From assembly GCA_046728155.1 (NCBI GenBank), contig JBKPDY010000028.1, positions 1 through 47,202 of the forward strand: 47,202 nt of DNA. Direction: 5' to 3'. The DNA is from CAWDLX01 sp046728155 (lineage in GTDB: Bacteria; Actinomycetota; Actinomycetes; Mycobacteriales; Micromonosporaceae). A program made the translations under genes and the position numbers. The notes beneath the pieces are model-generated. The model was given only the letters and a program-made list of their open reading frames with translations, was not told the origin of the DNA and did no database searches. Each line of letters starts with the position of its first letter. Position 1 is the first letter of the stretch. Shown here in pieces: positions 29,154-36,785 of the stretch.

Positions 29154-30542
29154 ATGGTGACCGCGACCGCGACCCGCCGGAAGGTTGTTGAGATCGCGAG
29201 CGCCGCGGCGCTGGGTGGGTTCCTCTTCGGCTACGACACCGCCGTGATCAACGGGGCGGTCAAGGCGATCCAGTCGACGTTTCAGCTGTCCAACCTGGTC
29301 CTGGGATTCGTTGTCTCCTCCGCACTGCTGGGCAGCGCGGTCGGCGCCTGGTTCGCCGGTCCGCTCGCCGACCGGTACGGCCGCATCAAGGTCATGGTGC
29401 TGGCGGCGACCGTCTTCTTCATCAGCGCCGTGGGCTCCGGTCTTTCCTTCACGGCGTGGGAACTGACGATCTGGCGGATCTTCGGCGGTCTCGCCGTGGG
29501 CGCCGCGAGCGTGATCGCTCCCGCATACATCGCCGAGGTCGCACCACCTGATATCCGTGGTCGTCTCGGCTCGCTGCAACAGCTCGCCATCGTGACTGGC
29601 ATCTTCGCCTCGCAGATCGTGAATTATCTGCTGCTCACATCCGCCGGCGGCCAGGCGTTGGCCGACGTGCCCTGGGGCGGTCAGGCATGGCGGTGGATGT
29701 TCGCGGTCGCGGCGATGCCGGCCGCGCTGTACGGCATCCTCTCCCTGCGGATTCCGGAGTCGCCGCGGTATCTCGTCAAGATCGGCAACCCGCCGCGAGC
29801 GAGAGACGTCCTCACCCGCTACGTCGGCGGCGATGTCGAACTTCAGCTCAGCGAGATCCGCAGATCGCTCGCGGACGCCATCGACAGGGTCAGACTCCGC
29901 GATCTTCGCGGCTCCCGGTTAGGCCTGCTCCCGATCGTCTGGGTCGGGATCCTGCTGTCGGTGTTCCAGCAGTTCGTGGGCATCAATGTGATCTTCTACT
30001 ACTCAACCACGTTATGGCAGGCGGTTGGGTTCTCGGAGAACAACTCCTTCATCACGAGTGTCATCACCAGCATCACCAATGTGCTCACCACCTTCATCGC
30101 GATCGCTCTGGTCGACCGGGTCGGGCGCAAGCCCTTACTGCTCGCCGGCGCGGCCGGAATGGCGGTCACGCTGTCGACGATGGCGATCTGCTTCTCGACC
30201 GCGACCGGAACCGGCTCGAACGTCAAGCTCGCCGGGTTCGCCGGCCCGGTGGCCCTCATCGCCGCGAACCTCTATGTGGTCTCGTTCGGGGCGAGCTGGG
30301 GACCGGTGGTCTGGGTCCTGCTCGGCGAGATCTTCAACAACAAGATCCGCGCGACGGCGCTGGCCGTGGCGGCGGCCGCGCAGTGGGTGGCCAACTGGAT
30401 CATCTCCACGACTTTCCCGTCGCTGGCGGGAATCAGTCTGGTCCTGGCGTACGGTCTGTACGCAGGTTTCGCGGTACTCGCCTTCATTTTCGTATCGAAG
30501 GCCGTCCGGGAGACCCGCGGGCGGACGCTGGAATCGATGTGA
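29154..30542 (+). CDS. MFS sugar:proton symporter
   Basis: A 462-residue, 12-helix transporter of the sugar porter family. Family signatures are clear: GFLFGYDTAVINGA in helix 1, GPLADRYGRIKVM in the helix 2-3 loop, RIFGGLAVGAASVIAPAYIAEVAPPDIRGRLGSLQQLAIVTGI in helices 4-5, RIPESPRYL at the central loop, QQFVGINVIFYYSTTLWQAVG in helix 7, VDRVGRKPLLL in the 8-9 loop and WGPVVWVLLGEIFNNKIRATALAVAAAAQW in helices 10-11. The QQ and PESPRYL motifs place it with xylose, galactose, glucose or inositol symporters; the substrate cannot be told. ATG 29154 starts close to helix 1. It stands alone and is convergent with the next gene. Confidence 0.95.
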   Translation: MVTATATRRKVVEIASAAALGGFLFGYDTAVINGAVKAIQSTFQLSNLVLGFVVSSALLGSAVGAWFAGPLADRYGRIKVMVLAATVFFISAVGSGLSFTAWELTIWRIFGGLAVGAASVIAPAYIAEVAPPDIRGRLGSLQQLAIVTGIFASQIVNYLLLTSAGGQALADVPWGGQAWRWMFAVAAMPAALYGILSLRIPESPRYLVKIGNPPRARDVLTRYVGGDVELQLSEIRRSLADAIDRVRLRDLRGSRLGLLPIVWVGILLSVFQQFVGINVIFYYSTTLWQAVGFSENNSFITSVITSITNVLTTFIAIALVDRVGRKPLLLAGAAGMAVTLSTMAICFSTATGTGSNVKLAGFAGPVALIAANLYVVSFGASWGPVVWVLLGEIFNNKIRATALAVAAAAQWVANWIISTTFPSLAGISLVLAYGLYAGFAVLAFIFVSKAVRETRGRTLESM

Positions 30543-30584
30543 TTCAACGCGCGCTGATACGCCATCCTCGATCAACGGGCCCGT

Positions 30585-31535
30585 TCAGCGGGTGTGGTCG
30601 AGGACGATCTTCCCGAAGACATCGCCCCGGTACAGCCGCTCGAACGCGGACCGCACCTCCGAGAAACCGAGCACCACGTCGATGACCGGTCGGATGCCGC
30701 CCGCCACCAGAGCGAGCAGCTGCTCGAGCTCGCCCGGCGTGCCCATCGAGGTGCCGAGAATCTCCAGCTGCAGCGCGAACATACGGCGAAGGTCCACTGT
30801 GGCCAGATGGCCGGACGTGGCGCCCGAGACAACGATGCGGGCGCCGGGGGCGCAGCACTTGAGCGAATGGTCGAACGTGGCCGCACCCACCGTCTCGATC
30901 ACCACGTCGACCCGCTCGGGCAGGCGTGCTCCCGGCTCGACCGCCGTGGCGCCGAGCGCCGCTATCCGCTCCCGCTTGGCGGCGTCCCGGCTGGTGGCGT
31001 ATACCCGCTTGCCCAGGGCGGCCGCGAGGATGACCGCCGCCGTGGCCACTCCGCCACCGGCTCCCTGCACGAGTACCGACTCGGCCTCGTCTACGCGGCC
31101 GCGGGTACGTAGCATCCGGTACGCCGTCAGCCAGGCTGTCGGCAGGCAGGCAGCATCTACAAAGGACACGTCGGTAGGTTTGCGGATGAGGTTGGCCCGC
31201 GGCACCGCGATTCGCTCGGCGAACGCGCCCTGAAGGCGTTCGGAGAGCATCGAGAATCCGCGAGGGTCGGCCGGGTCGGCGACCACCGGGAAGACGACGA
31301 CCTCATTGCCCTCCTCGTCGAATCCGGTGGCGTCGCAGCCGAGGATCATCGGCAACCGGTCCGGGCTCAGCCCCACCCCGCGCAGCGACCACAGATCATG
31401 GTGGTTGAGGGAGCTGGCTCGCAGCGTCACGGTCGCCCAGTCGGCGCTCTCGTGCACCGGCTCCGGCATGTCTCCGACCGTCAGGCCGGAGAGCGGATCG
31501 TCGGGGCTGATCGCTGAAGCGTAGGCGGCTCTCAT
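30585..31535 (-). CDS. Zinc-binding-type MDR dehydrogenase / quinone oxidoreductase
   Basis: A 316-residue NADPH-dependent oxidoreductase of the medium-chain dehydrogenase/reductase superfamily. The GroES-like N-terminal domain contains ASSLNHHDLWSLRGVG and ILGCDATGF; the Rossmann domain has VLVQGAGGGVATAAVILAAALGKRVYATS, the dinucleotide-binding loop. The catalytic Cys-x-x-Gly zinc motif and the structural four-Cys loop are absent, so it is likely a zinc-free quinone or enoyl reductase despite common labels. It is monocistronic, convergent with the sugar transporter, and followed upstream by the SodX-like gene on the same strand. Confidence 0.93.
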   Translation of the reverse strand: MRAAYASAISPDDPLSGLTVGDMPEPVHESADWATVTLRASSLNHHDLWSLRGVGLSPDRLPMILGCDATGFDEEGNEVVVFPVVADPADPRGFSMLSERLQGAFAERIAVPRANLIRKPTDVSFVDAACLPTAWLTAYRMLRTRGRVDEAESVLVQGAGGGVATAAVILAAALGKRVYATSRDAAKRERIAALGATAVEPGARLPERVDVVIETVGAATFDHSLKCCAPGARIVVSGATSGHLATVDLRRMFALQLEILGTSMGTPGELEQLLALVAGGIRPVIDVVLGFSEVRSAFERLYRGDVFGKIVLDHTR

Positions 31536-31548
31536 TCCGGCACGCTAA

Positions 31549-31571
31549 CCCACGCCGGGCCGGGGCGTGGG
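31549..31571 (-). terminator. GC-rich hairpin downstream of the SodX-like gene
   Basis: Perfect 8-bp stem CCCACGCC/GGCGTGGG (31549-31556, 31564-31571) with a 7-nt loop, 30 nt after the SodX-like stop on the minus strand. No U-run follows, as is common for actinobacterial terminators. Confidence 0.5.
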
Positions 31572-31600
31572 CGTTGAAGGGCGACGCAATCAAGCCCTGC

Positions 31601-31900
31601 TCACAGCCGGCGCGGACGTGGCCAATATCGGAGGACTACGCGGGCCACGACCTCGGCTGCGCCGTAGACCCGCGAATCGTCGGTGACGAATTCGTTGTCA
31701 CTCTCGACCCACCATCCGGCGCCCTCCGCCCTGACGACCCGCTTGACCACGAGAAGGTCGGGCCTCGCGCTGAAGCGGGCCAGGACGACATCGCCCGGTT
31801 TCACCCGACCACCCCGCCAGGCGAGCACGGCATCCCCATCCCGCAATGTGGGCACCATCGACGGGCCCCGGACGAGGACAGGTAGCAGCCGCGCCATCAT
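31601..31900 (-). CDS. sodX: S26-family peptidase, probable nickel-SOD maturase (SodX)
   Basis: A 99-residue minimal signal-peptidase-like protein. Ser14 in VRGPSMVPTLRDGD and Lys53 in DLLVVKRVVRAEG are the catalytic dyad, followed by GWWVESDNEFVTDDSR, the SDNS-like box of the family. No transmembrane helix is present, unlike signal peptidase I. It is transcribed away from a nickel superoxide dismutase gene 77 nt away; in this family the partner protease removes the SodN propeptide. I take ATG 31900, with GGGAG eight bases upstream, rather than the earlier GTG 31951, which lacks a ribosome site. The symbol is assigned from context. Confidence 0.87.
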   Translation of the reverse strand: MMARLLPVLVRGPSMVPTLRDGDAVLAWRGGRVKPGDVVLARFSARPDLLVVKRVVRAEGAGWWVESDNEFVTDDSRVYGAAEVVARVVLRYWPRPRRL

Positions 31901-31977
31901 GCGAACGCTTCCGGGAGTAGGGTCGGTCTGGAGGATCATCGCAAACGTCACGTCATGCGAAGAAAAGGAGCCCGACG

Positions 31978-32382
31978 ATGCGACTGCCGCGCCTGCTGAT
32001 CCCGCACACGGTGGCCAGTGCCCATTGTGACCTTCCGTGCGGTGTCTACGATCCGGCTCAGGCCCGGATCGAGGCCGAATCGGTCAAAGCCCTGTGCGAG
32101 AAGTTCCAGGCGAGCTCCGACCCGGACTACCGCACCCGCGCGCTCGTCATCAAGGAACAACGATCCGAACTCGTCAAACACCACCTGTGGGTGCTCTGGA
32201 CCGACTACTTCAAGCCGGCGCACTTCGAGAAGTACCCGAACCTGCACCAACTCTTCAACGAGGCGACCAAGCTGGCCGGAGCGTCCGGGACGAAGGGCTC
32301 GACCGACCCCACCGTCGCCGAGCAGCTGCTCGCAAAGATCGACGAAATCTCGAAGATCTTCTGGGAGACCAAGCAGGCATAG
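31978..32382 (+). CDS. sodN: Nickel-dependent superoxide dismutase
   Basis: Disproportionates superoxide using nickel in a cytoplasmic homohexamer. The 134-residue precursor has a 15-residue propeptide (MRLPRLLIPHTVASA) before the nickel hook HCDLPCGVY, in which His16, Cys17 and Cys21 are the metal ligands (His1, Cys2 and Cys6 of the mature protein). The helical-bundle part YDPAQARIEAESVKAL to the C-terminal EISKIFWETKQA is characteristic. ATG 31978 follows AAAAGGAG at eight bases. The divergent S26 peptidase is the expected propeptide protease. Expression probably depends on nickel through a Nur-type repressor, but no clear Nur site was recognised in the 77-nt intergenic region. Confidence 0.97.
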   Translation: MRLPRLLIPHTVASAHCDLPCGVYDPAQARIEAESVKALCEKFQASSDPDYRTRALVIKEQRSELVKHHLWVLWTDYFKPAHFEKYPNLHQLFNEATKLAGASGTKGSTDPTVAEQLLAKIDEISKIFWETKQA

Positions 32383-32539
32383 GCCGACCGGCGGCCGGTA
32401 CATCCTAGGGAGGGGGCCGGCCGCCGTCCCAGCCAGCGACGGCTGGACGGACCCACCGATCACCGCGGAAGCCCCGCAGTCACCGGCCCCGGCCGGCAGG
32501 ACGTACCCGCGCGTGGCACTCAGGCCCTAGAGTCGTGCC

Positions 32540-32962
32540 GTGGCAGAGGATGAGCAGGCGATCACCGTGCTGGAGGGAGGCGGCGACGGCGACGTCATCG
32601 AGCTCACCGTCCCCGCCCTCACCGGATACCTCGCCGTCGTCCGTACCGCCACCGCGGGACTCGCCGCTCGGCTGAGCTTCACGTTGGACGAGATCGAAGA
32701 CCTTCGCATCGCCGTGGACGAGGCGTGCGTGATGCTGCTCAGCCTGCCCGCGCCGGAGGACGCGACGCTGACGTGCACGTTCCGGGTCAGTGCCGAGGCG
32801 CTCGCGGTGACCGTGTCGGCTCAGGTCGCGGAACGGGCAATGCTGCCGGTAGAACAGTCCTTCGCCTGGCAGGTGCTCACGGCGCATGCGGCCGGCGTGA
32901 CCGGACGGGCCGACGCCGGCCTCGCCGCGATCAACCTCCGTAAGCGCCGACGTCGGCGATGA
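32540..32962 (+). CDS. RsbW-like anti-sigma factor / HATPase domain protein
   Basis: A 140-residue GHKL-fold protein of the RsbW/SpoIIAB anti-sigma type. FTLDEIEDLRIAVDEACVMLL is the characteristic N-box helix, and the N-terminal beta strand IELTVPALTGYLAVVRTATAGLAARL precedes it. The C-terminal ATP-lid region is short and lacks clear glycine boxes, ending in RKRRRRR, so kinase activity is uncertain. In many actinobacteria such a gene lies directly before a SigF/SigB-type sigma gene; here the following gene is convergent and encodes a FadR-type regulator, and no sigma or anti-anti-sigma gene is present in the window. The 3' end overlaps the 3' end of that gene by 32 nt. Confidence 0.85.
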   Translation: MAEDEQAITVLEGGGDGDVIELTVPALTGYLAVVRTATAGLAARLSFTLDEIEDLRIAVDEACVMLLSLPAPEDATLTCTFRVSAEALAVTVSAQVAERAMLPVEQSFAWQVLTAHAAGVTGRADAGLAAINLRKRRRRR

Positions 32963-33719
32963 CGCCCACGTCGTGACGTTCGCTGAACGCGACCCGCGCG
33001 CGCTCCCCGTCGTTCTCGCACGGGGTGGCGCGGTCGAGGAAGGCACGCAGGTGCCCGAGATGCGACGCGGACGCCGCCGCCGCTGCGGCCCCGTCGCCGC
33101 AGACGACCGCATCGAGGATGGCCCGGTGGTCGGCATCGACCCGTGCCCACTCGTCGCGGCCGCGCGTCTCCGGCAGGCGTACCGCGTTCGACAACGACTG
33201 AAGCGGATGCGCGATCAGCTCGAGCAGCGGGTTACCGCATGCCGCGGCGAGTTCGCGGTGGAACCGGTGATGCACGGCGACCATCGCCTCGGCGTCGGCG
33301 GTGTACGGGTCGACGAGCGTCGCTCGCAGCGCGGCGAGCTGCTCATCCGTACGGCGATGAGCGGCGAGACGGGCAATCGGGATGTCGACGATCTCCCGCA
33401 CTTCGAGCAGCTGGATGGGGCTGACGACGGAACTGGCCTGCAGCAAGGCGACACCGGTCTCGATCGCGCCGGAGATCTGGTCAGGACGAGGATGGACGAC
33501 GAAGCTGCCGCCGGCGACACCGCGCGTGGTGACGATGAGGTTCTGGCTCGCGAGAAGCCGCAGAGCCTCGCGTACGGTGCTGCGGCTGACCCCGGTCGTC
33601 CGGCAGAGCTGAGGTTCCGTCGGAAGCCGGTCGCCGGGGCGAAGGCGGCCGGACGTGATCTGCCCTCGTAGGTCGTCCGCGAGGATCTGGTACGCCGGCG
33701 ATCGCGCGTCAACATTCAC
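32931..33719 (-). CDS. FadR/FCD-type GntR-family regulator
   Basis: A 262-residue repressor. The N-terminal GntR winged helix (residues about 9-75) has AYQILADDLRGQITSGRLRPGDRLPTEPQLCRTTGVSRSTVREALRLL. The FCD ligand domain (about 100-230) has the metal and acid-binding residues of the group: LLEVREIVDIPIARLAA, VHHRFHRELAAACGNPLLELIAH, and DADHRAILDAVVCGD. The effector is probably a small organic acid, but nothing here says which. It is convergent with the anti-sigma gene, overlapping 32 nt. No metabolic operon is adjacent. Confidence 0.93.
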   Translation of the reverse strand: MNVDARSPAYQILADDLRGQITSGRLRPGDRLPTEPQLCRTTGVSRSTVREALRLLASQNLIVTTRGVAGGSFVVHPRPDQISGAIETGVALLQASSVVSPIQLLEVREIVDIPIARLAAHRRTDEQLAALRATLVDPYTADAEAMVAVHHRFHRELAAACGNPLLELIAHPLQSLSNAVRLPETRGRDEWARVDADHRAILDAVVCGDGAAAAAASASHLGHLRAFLDRATPCENDGERARVAFSERHDVGVIADVGAYGG

Positions 33720-33743
33720 GATGGCAACTGTAGGTGCCGGGGG

Positions 33744-34235
33744 CTACCGCGATTCGAGCGCCGCGCGGGTGGCCGGTGCCAACAGTGTCGCCACGCCAGC
33801 CAGGCCGATCACGATCATCAGGATGCCGACCGCGGCGATTCCGTTCGTGGCCACCGAGTACCCGATGGGCAGGAGCAGCAACTGGACCACCACCGCCGGC
33901 CCACGGGCCCACCGCCGCCGCCGGGCCAGGGAGACCGAGAGCCAGCCGACGATCGCGGCCACCAGCAACGTGAAGACGACGATGGCCACGGCACTGGTCG
34001 CGCTCTGCGACGTGGCCGTCGCAGCGTCGTACCCGAGCACGCCGGCGATCGCGACGAGTCCGGCCGCCTCAGCCGCCAGTAGCCAGACCGCCCAGCGGAG
34101 GGTCGCCGGTACGCTGTCGAGGCGGATCCGGGCCGAGCCTGAGCGCACCGGGGTTTCGTCGCCCGAGGTACCGGTATCGGCCTGATCGGGCGTACCGGGC
34201 CGTTGCCGCCGAGGCCGTCGCTCCTGCTCAGGCAT
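33744..34235 (-). CDS. Predicted four-helix membrane protein
   Basis: A 163-residue protein: about 45 polar, Arg-rich N-terminal residues, then four hydrophobic helices (RWAVWLLAAEAAGLVAIAGVLG, AVAIVVFTLLVAAIVGWLSVSL, GPAVVVQLLLLPIGYSVAT, AVGILMIVIGLAGVATLL). I recognise it only as an actinobacterial small integral membrane protein with no known function. ATG 34235 is chosen because the frame upstream crosses the promoter region of the divergent diacylglycerol kinase gene. In some genomes such genes sit next to diacylglycerol kinase, as here. Confidence 0.78.
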   Translation of the reverse strand: MPEQERRPRRQRPGTPDQADTGTSGDETPVRSGSARIRLDSVPATLRWAVWLLAAEAAGLVAIAGVLGYDAATATSQSATSAVAIVVFTLLVAAIVGWLSVSLARRRRWARGPAVVVQLLLLPIGYSVATNGIAAVGILMIVIGLAGVATLLAPATRAALESR

Positions 34236-34289
34236 GATCTCACCATACCTTCGGCCGAACGGTTGATCCTCACGGTATACAGTCCGCCC

Positions 34290-35210
34290 ATGCGGGCGCT
34301 CCTTGTGGTCAATCCCAAGGCCACCACGACCAGCGAACACGGCCGCGATGTGCTGGTCCGGGCCCTGCGGTCCGAGGTGGACCTGCGCGTCGAGTACACC
34401 CGCGGCCGCGGTCATGCGTCCGATCTTGCACACCGCGCGGCCGAGGAGCGGCTGGATGTCGTGGTCACGCTCGGCGGCGACGGCACCGTGAACGAGGTGG
34501 TCAACGGCCTGCTGCTCAACGGAATCGGCGAGAAGGTACCGGCGTTGGCCGTGGTCCCCGGCGGGTCGACCAACGTATTCGCCAGGGCGCTCGGACTCCC
34601 CCGTGAGTGGGCCGACGGAACTGGGGTGATCCTCGACGCGCTCCACCGTGGACGGACGCGCACGATCGGCCTTGGCCGCGCCGATGGACGGTACTTCACG
34701 TTCTGCGGCGGGCTGGGACTCGATGCCGAGGTGGTCCGCCGGGTCGAACGGGCCCGTTTGCGCGGCCGGGCGTCCTCGCCGGGTCTGTATCTTCGCAACA
34801 CCGTCCTGCAGTTCTTCGCCACCGACCGGAACACCGCGAGCATCACGCTCGAGCGCCCGGGTGAGGACGCGTTCGACGGACTCGCCATGGCGGTCGTCCA
34901 GAACACCGCGCCGTGGACGTTCATGGGCGACCGGGCGGTGAACACGTGCCCCGAGGCGTCATTCGACAGTGGCTTGGATCTGATGGCGATGACCGCGCTG
35001 CGACTGGCCAGCACGGCGGTCACTGCGACCCAGATCCTGTCGCGTCGCCCCAATCCGCACGGTCGACACATACTGAACCTTCACGATCTCGGAGAGTTCA
35101 CCCTGCGCTCGTGCCGGCCGCTTGCGTTTCAGCTTGACGGTGACTATCTCGGCCAGAGGGAAAAGGTGACTTTTTCGGCCGTACCAGAGGCTCTCCGCGT
35201 ATTCTGCTGA
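34290..35210 (+). CDS. Diacylglycerol kinase family lipid kinase
   Basis: A 306-residue enzyme of the DagK/YegS family that phosphorylates diacylglycerol or a related lipid with ATP. Residues 1-10 (MRALLVVNPKA) form the first strand; VVTLGGDGTVNEVVNGL holds the GGDGT ATP-binding motif, and ALAVVPGGSTNVFARALGLP the second conserved glycine loop. FCGGLGLDAEVV and the C-terminal QLDGDYLG are also typical. ATG 34290 starts exactly at the conserved strand. The gene lies upstream of the WhiB gene, the same order as Rv3218 and whiB1 in Mycobacterium tuberculosis as I recall it. Confidence 0.95.
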   Translation: MRALLVVNPKATTTSEHGRDVLVRALRSEVDLRVEYTRGRGHASDLAHRAAEERLDVVVTLGGDGTVNEVVNGLLLNGIGEKVPALAVVPGGSTNVFARALGLPREWADGTGVILDALHRGRTRTIGLGRADGRYFTFCGGLGLDAEVVRRVERARLRGRASSPGLYLRNTVLQFFATDRNTASITLERPGEDAFDGLAMAVVQNTAPWTFMGDRAVNTCPEASFDSGLDLMAMTALRLASTAVTATQILSRRPNPHGRHILNLHDLGEFTLRSCRPLAFQLDGDYLGQREKVTFSAVPEALRVFC

Positions 35211-35654
35211 CCGTCGCCGGGGCCAATGTGGCTCGTTGTACTCGGGAAACAACATAGGGCTGATGTGCACCCAAAGATGTGGCCAACGTCACGGCGTGCA
35301 GTCCGTCACGAGCCCATTCCGCAGTGCGACACGGCTCAGGAAGTGGTAGCGGGCAACTACGGACCGTACTACATTAGTAACGCGTTGTTGCAGTGCTAAG
35401 CATGGAGATACTGGGACAAACCGGACGAAACATGCGTGACCTCCGTCACGCGGATGGATTTTTGCCCATGCTCCCCCTTGACATTGCGATAGTTCGTGAA
35501 ACCATTCACAAGCGAACCGAGTACGAGGCGAGCGACTTGCCTGCTCACGCGCAGCCGGAGCCGCGACAGCGTTTGCATCGGCACCGCGATCAGAGCTAAC
35601 AATTGAGCCGCGCAAGCCCCGCCACCAAGCCACGAATCGAGGAGTGTTGCCGCC
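35211..35654 (+). promoter_or_regulatory. WhiB upstream region with CRP-like sites
   Basis: No gene is convincing in these 444 nt. A perfect dyad GCGTGAC-N4-GTCACGC at 35434-35451 contains the CRP-type core GTGA-N6-TCAC. A second, imperfect site (GTGC-N6-TCAC) is at 35296-35309. A TTGACA hexamer at 35478-35483 is a candidate -35 box; the -10 is weak. The long leader before the WhiB gene (about 150 nt) is typical of whiB1/wblE genes. Confidence 0.6.
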
Positions 35655-35909
35655 ATGGACTGGCGTCACCGTGCCGCCTGCCGAGATGAGGACCCGGAGC
35701 TGTTCTTCCCTATCGGGACGTCCGGCCCGGCCCTGCTCCAAGTGGAGCAGGCCAAGTCCGTCTGCAGGCGTTGTACGGCCGTCGACGAGTGCCTCCAGTG
35801 GGCGCTTGAGACCGGCCAGGACGCCGGAGTCTGGGGCGGGATGAGCGAAGAAGAGCGGCGTGCCGTCAAGCGGCGCGGAGGCATGCGAGTTCGCGCTCAC
35901 TCGCTGTAG
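35655..35909 (+). CDS. whiB1: WhiB-family iron-sulfur regulator (WhiB1/WblE-like)
   Basis: An 84-residue Wbl protein. Four cluster Cys are present: Cys9, Cys37, Cys40 and Cys46 (CRRCTAVDEC), which bind a [4Fe-4S] cluster sensitive to oxygen and NO. The GVWGG turn (GVWGGMSEEERRAVKRRGG) and basic C-terminus that contacts DNA follow. The short N-terminus (MDWRHRAACRDEDPELFFP) is that of the WhiB1/WblE group, which works with the primary sigma factor. ATG 35655 follows GAGGAG. Neighbouring diacylglycerol kinase and PdtaS genes support this subgroup. The upstream region has CRP-like sites and a terminator lies downstream, so it is monocistronic. Confidence 0.95.
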   Translation: MDWRHRAACRDEDPELFFPIGTSGPALLQVEQAKSVCRRCTAVDECLQWALETGQDAGVWGGMSEEERRAVKRRGGMRVRAHSL

Positions 35910-35947
35910 GCCCGGCACCACCGGCCCAACGCGGGCCAACGGAGAAC

Positions 35948-35982
35948 GCCCCGATCGGATCCCGGTTCCGGCGGGGCTTTTT
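35948..35982 (+). terminator. Intrinsic terminator after whiB
   Basis: GCCCCG (35948-35953) pairs with CGGGGC (35972-35977), extended inside by CGGA/TCCG pairing, followed by TTTTT. This is the clearest rho-independent terminator in the window. Confidence 0.85.
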
Positions 35983-36032
35983 CGTGCCGCCATACACGCA
36001 ATTTCGTTCGGGTGGCGGCCGAGGGACCGGCG

Positions 36033-36785
36033 TCAAGCAACGGACTTCGCGCGGCTGATCACCAACTCCAGGAGCTCGTCCGCCACCCCCAGTGGTGCGG
36101 TGACGCCGACGGCACCCGCGTCCACGGCCGACTCTACGGCGAGGTCGTGCAGCGTGCCCGCGGCGAGGAAGTACGACGCAACGGCGACTCTGACCGCCCC
36201 TCGGGCACGCATCGCCCGGACGGCGTCACCGATCGTAGGCGCCGACGTGGTCGCGTAGCCGACCGTACAGGCAACGTCCACGGTGGACTCCAGGGCCGCC
36301 GCGACGCTCTCCACAGTGGAGCGTGCGGCCTGGTACGAGGTGCCGGCAGCCGCGAGGACGAGGCCGTCGTACCCGGTGTCCAGTTCGGACAGCCGTCGGC
36401 CCAGGGCCGCCACCAGCAACGGATCCGGGGCATCCGACGGCCCGGCCGGGCCCAGCACCGGAGTGATCACGCTCGGGACGACGCTCGCCGATACCACCTC
36501 GGGAACGTCCACCCGGCCGTGGTAGGCCCGGGTCAGTAGCGCCGGCACGACAATCGACGGCACGCCGACGAAGGACTCGCGCAGGGCGAGCGGGACGCTC
36601 GGCGGATTGAAGTCGAGAAATGCCACCCGCGCCCCGCCGGCCCACCGCCGGTCGACCGCAGTCGCGAGATCCCGCATGGTCCGCGCGGAACGGGGATCCC
36701 GGCTGCCGTGGGCGACCAGCACGATCGGGGATTGTCGCACCCGCACGGGCGCGACCGTGGAATCCCGTACGGTCAGAACGGTCAT
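36033..36785 (-). CDS. Sirohydrochlorin ferrochelatase (CbiX/SirB family)
   Basis: A 250-residue CbiX/SirB-type chelatase that inserts iron (or cobalt) into sirohydrochlorin; iron insertion gives siroheme, the cofactor of sulfite reductase encoded in the same operon. The N-terminal half has IVLVAHGSRDPRSARTMRDLA (the metal-binding His of the family), followed by LDFNPPSVPLAL and VVPALLTRAYHGRVDVPEV with a second conserved His; the C-terminal half repeats the fold (DGLVLAAAGTSYQAARSTV, VAVASYFLAAGTLHDLAVE). So it is the double-domain form. ATG 36785 overlaps the cysH stop (ATGA). It is the last gene of the sulfur operon. Confidence 0.92.
   Translation of the reverse strand: MTVLTVRDSTVAPVRVRQSPIVLVAHGSRDPRSARTMRDLATAVDRRWAGGARVAFLDFNPPSVPLALRESFVGVPSIVVPALLTRAYHGRVDVPEVVSASVVPSVITPVLGPAGPSDAPDPLLVAALGRRLSELDTGYDGLVLAAAGTSYQAARSTVESVAAALESTVDVACTVGYATTSAPTIGDAVRAMRARGAVRVAVASYFLAAGTLHDLAVESAVDAGAVGVTAPLGVADELLELVISRAKSVA

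Noticed and set aside
35403..35600. 65-codon frame in the whiB leader region
   Set aside because: No conserved pattern, mixed codon use, overlaps the CRP-like site and the TTGACA box.
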